The notes under the pieces: generated by a model
Database searches by the model: none
What the model was told of the DNA's origin: nothing
The model's input: only the letters and a program-made list of their open reading frames with translations
In this document: positions 6,137-6,505 of the stretch, one piece after another
Layout of the letters: each line of letters starts with the position of its first letter
How positions within the stretch are numbered: the first letter of the stretch is position 1
Source of the DNA: Akkermansiaceae bacterium
GTDB lineage: Bacteria; Verrucomicrobiota; Verrucomicrobiia; Verrucomicrobiales; Akkermansiaceae
DNA: 6,505 nucleotides
Reading direction: 5' to 3'
Assembly: GCA_014379305.1 (NCBI GenBank)
Contig: JACMMB010000135.1
Coordinates: forward strand, 1-6,505
Translations under genes and position numbers: made by a program

Positions 6137-6505
6137 AACAACCCCTTGATGGATTTCAGAACCTCCGCGCTTTCCTGATCCAGCGCGGCGATTTCCTTCA
6201 TGATGTCCGCCGGGCTGCGGTGCGCGATTTCCTCGCCGCCGTCCGGGTTTTTCACGGAGAGATCGCAGGTTTTCGGATCGATGTCTTTCACATCCACGTT
6301 CCAGCTCTTGGGTGAGGTGACGGAGGTCTTTTGTAGCTCGATGAACTCGGCGAGGTCGGCGTCGTTGAGCGGGTTGGTTTTCCCCATGTTGCGGCCGGGG
6401 TCGAGCTGGTAGTACCAGACCTTTCGCGTCGGGGCGCCCTTGTCGAAGAAGAGTACGACCGTCTTCACACCGGCGCCAATGAACGTGCCGCCGGGGCAGT
6501 CGAGA
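6133..6505 (-). CDS. hsdM: Type I restriction-modification DNA methyltransferase subunit HsdM, C-terminal part (5' end outside window)
   Basis: HsdM is the catalytic subunit of the Type I methyltransferase (HsdM2-HsdS). It transfers a methyl group from SAM to adenine in the HsdS-specified target, and it is also needed for cleavage by HsdR. The last 123 residues are visible, in frame from 6504. They contain the family's C-terminal signature: PGGTFIGAG, then KTVVLFFDKG, PTRKVWYYQLDPG and NPLNDADLAEF, ending in a charged helix. The SAM-binding motif and the NPPY-type catalytic motif lie upstream and cannot be checked. The style (VLFFDKG..T..VWYY..DPG followed by NPL) fits the EcoAI/EcoEI-like Type IB group. 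The stop TGA overlaps the hsdS start in an ATGA, the usual coupling between these genes. The GTG at 6468 is internal and not the true start, because conserved sequence continues upstream of it. Confidence 0.93.
   Translation of the reverse strand, partial: LDCPGGTFIGAGVKTVVLFFDKGAPTRKVWYYQLDPGRNMGKTNPLNDADLAEFIELQKTSVTSPKSWNVDVKDIDPKTCDLSVKNPDGGEEIAHRSPADIMKEIAALDQESAEVLKSIKGLL
6142..6147 (-). promoter_or_regulatory. Ribosome binding site of hsdS
   Basis: AAGGGG lies 5 bases before the ATG at 6136, inside the end of hsdM. It supports the ATGA overlap start for hsdS and points to coupled translation of the two methyltransferase subunits. Confidence 0.6.

Noticed and set aside
1..6505. CRISPR array, tRNA, rRNA or transposase
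   Set aside because: No regularly spaced repeats with spacers, no tRNA- or rRNA-like segments, and no transposase or integrase motifs were seen on either strand.

Overview
The window is the 3' part of a minus-strand restriction-modification operon. Read in the direction of transcription (high to low coordinates) it contains: the C-terminal end of a Type I DNA methyltransferase subunit (hsdM, cut by the window edge); a complete two-TRD specificity subunit (hsdS, 407 aa); a 338-aa protein with an N-terminal NucS/DUF91-like PD-(D/E)xK nuclease core and a C-terminal segment resembling the PUA/EVE fold; a 349-aa Mrr-like PD-(D/E)xK nuclease; and a complete HsdR translocase-nuclease (792 aa) of the EcoEI/EcoAI (Type IB) style. 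The junctions are -4, +3, -4 and +7 bases. There is no room for internal promoters, so the five genes look like one translationally coupled transcript whose promoter lies beyond the right edge.

The main point of interest is the gene order. Two extra nuclease-fold genes sit between hsdS and hsdR, where a standard Type I system has nothing. They have clearly lower GC (about 45% or less in sampled 60-base stretches) than hsdR (about 65% in a sampled stretch) and the conserved parts of hsdS (63-70%). One of them pairs a nuclease core with what may be a modified-base reader domain. This suggests a composite defence operon: Type I restriction plus one or two accessory nucleases that may act on modified DNA or assist restriction. 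HsdR also carries an unusual triple cysteine-knuckle insert (12 Cys) between its helicase and C-terminal domains.

Bases 1-460, downstream of hsdR, hold no convincing large gene. They contain a short ORF that begins immediately after the hsdR stop codon, two inverted copies of a short palindrome-like repeat, three tandem heptamers, and a stretch resembling a dispersed intergenic repeat. This looks like the repeat-rich edge of a defence island.

The organism is a moderately GC-rich bacterium using Shine-Dalgarno initiation. The intergenic repeat style recalls Verrucomicrobiota or Planctomycetota genomes, but that is an impression from memory and not a demonstrated assignment.
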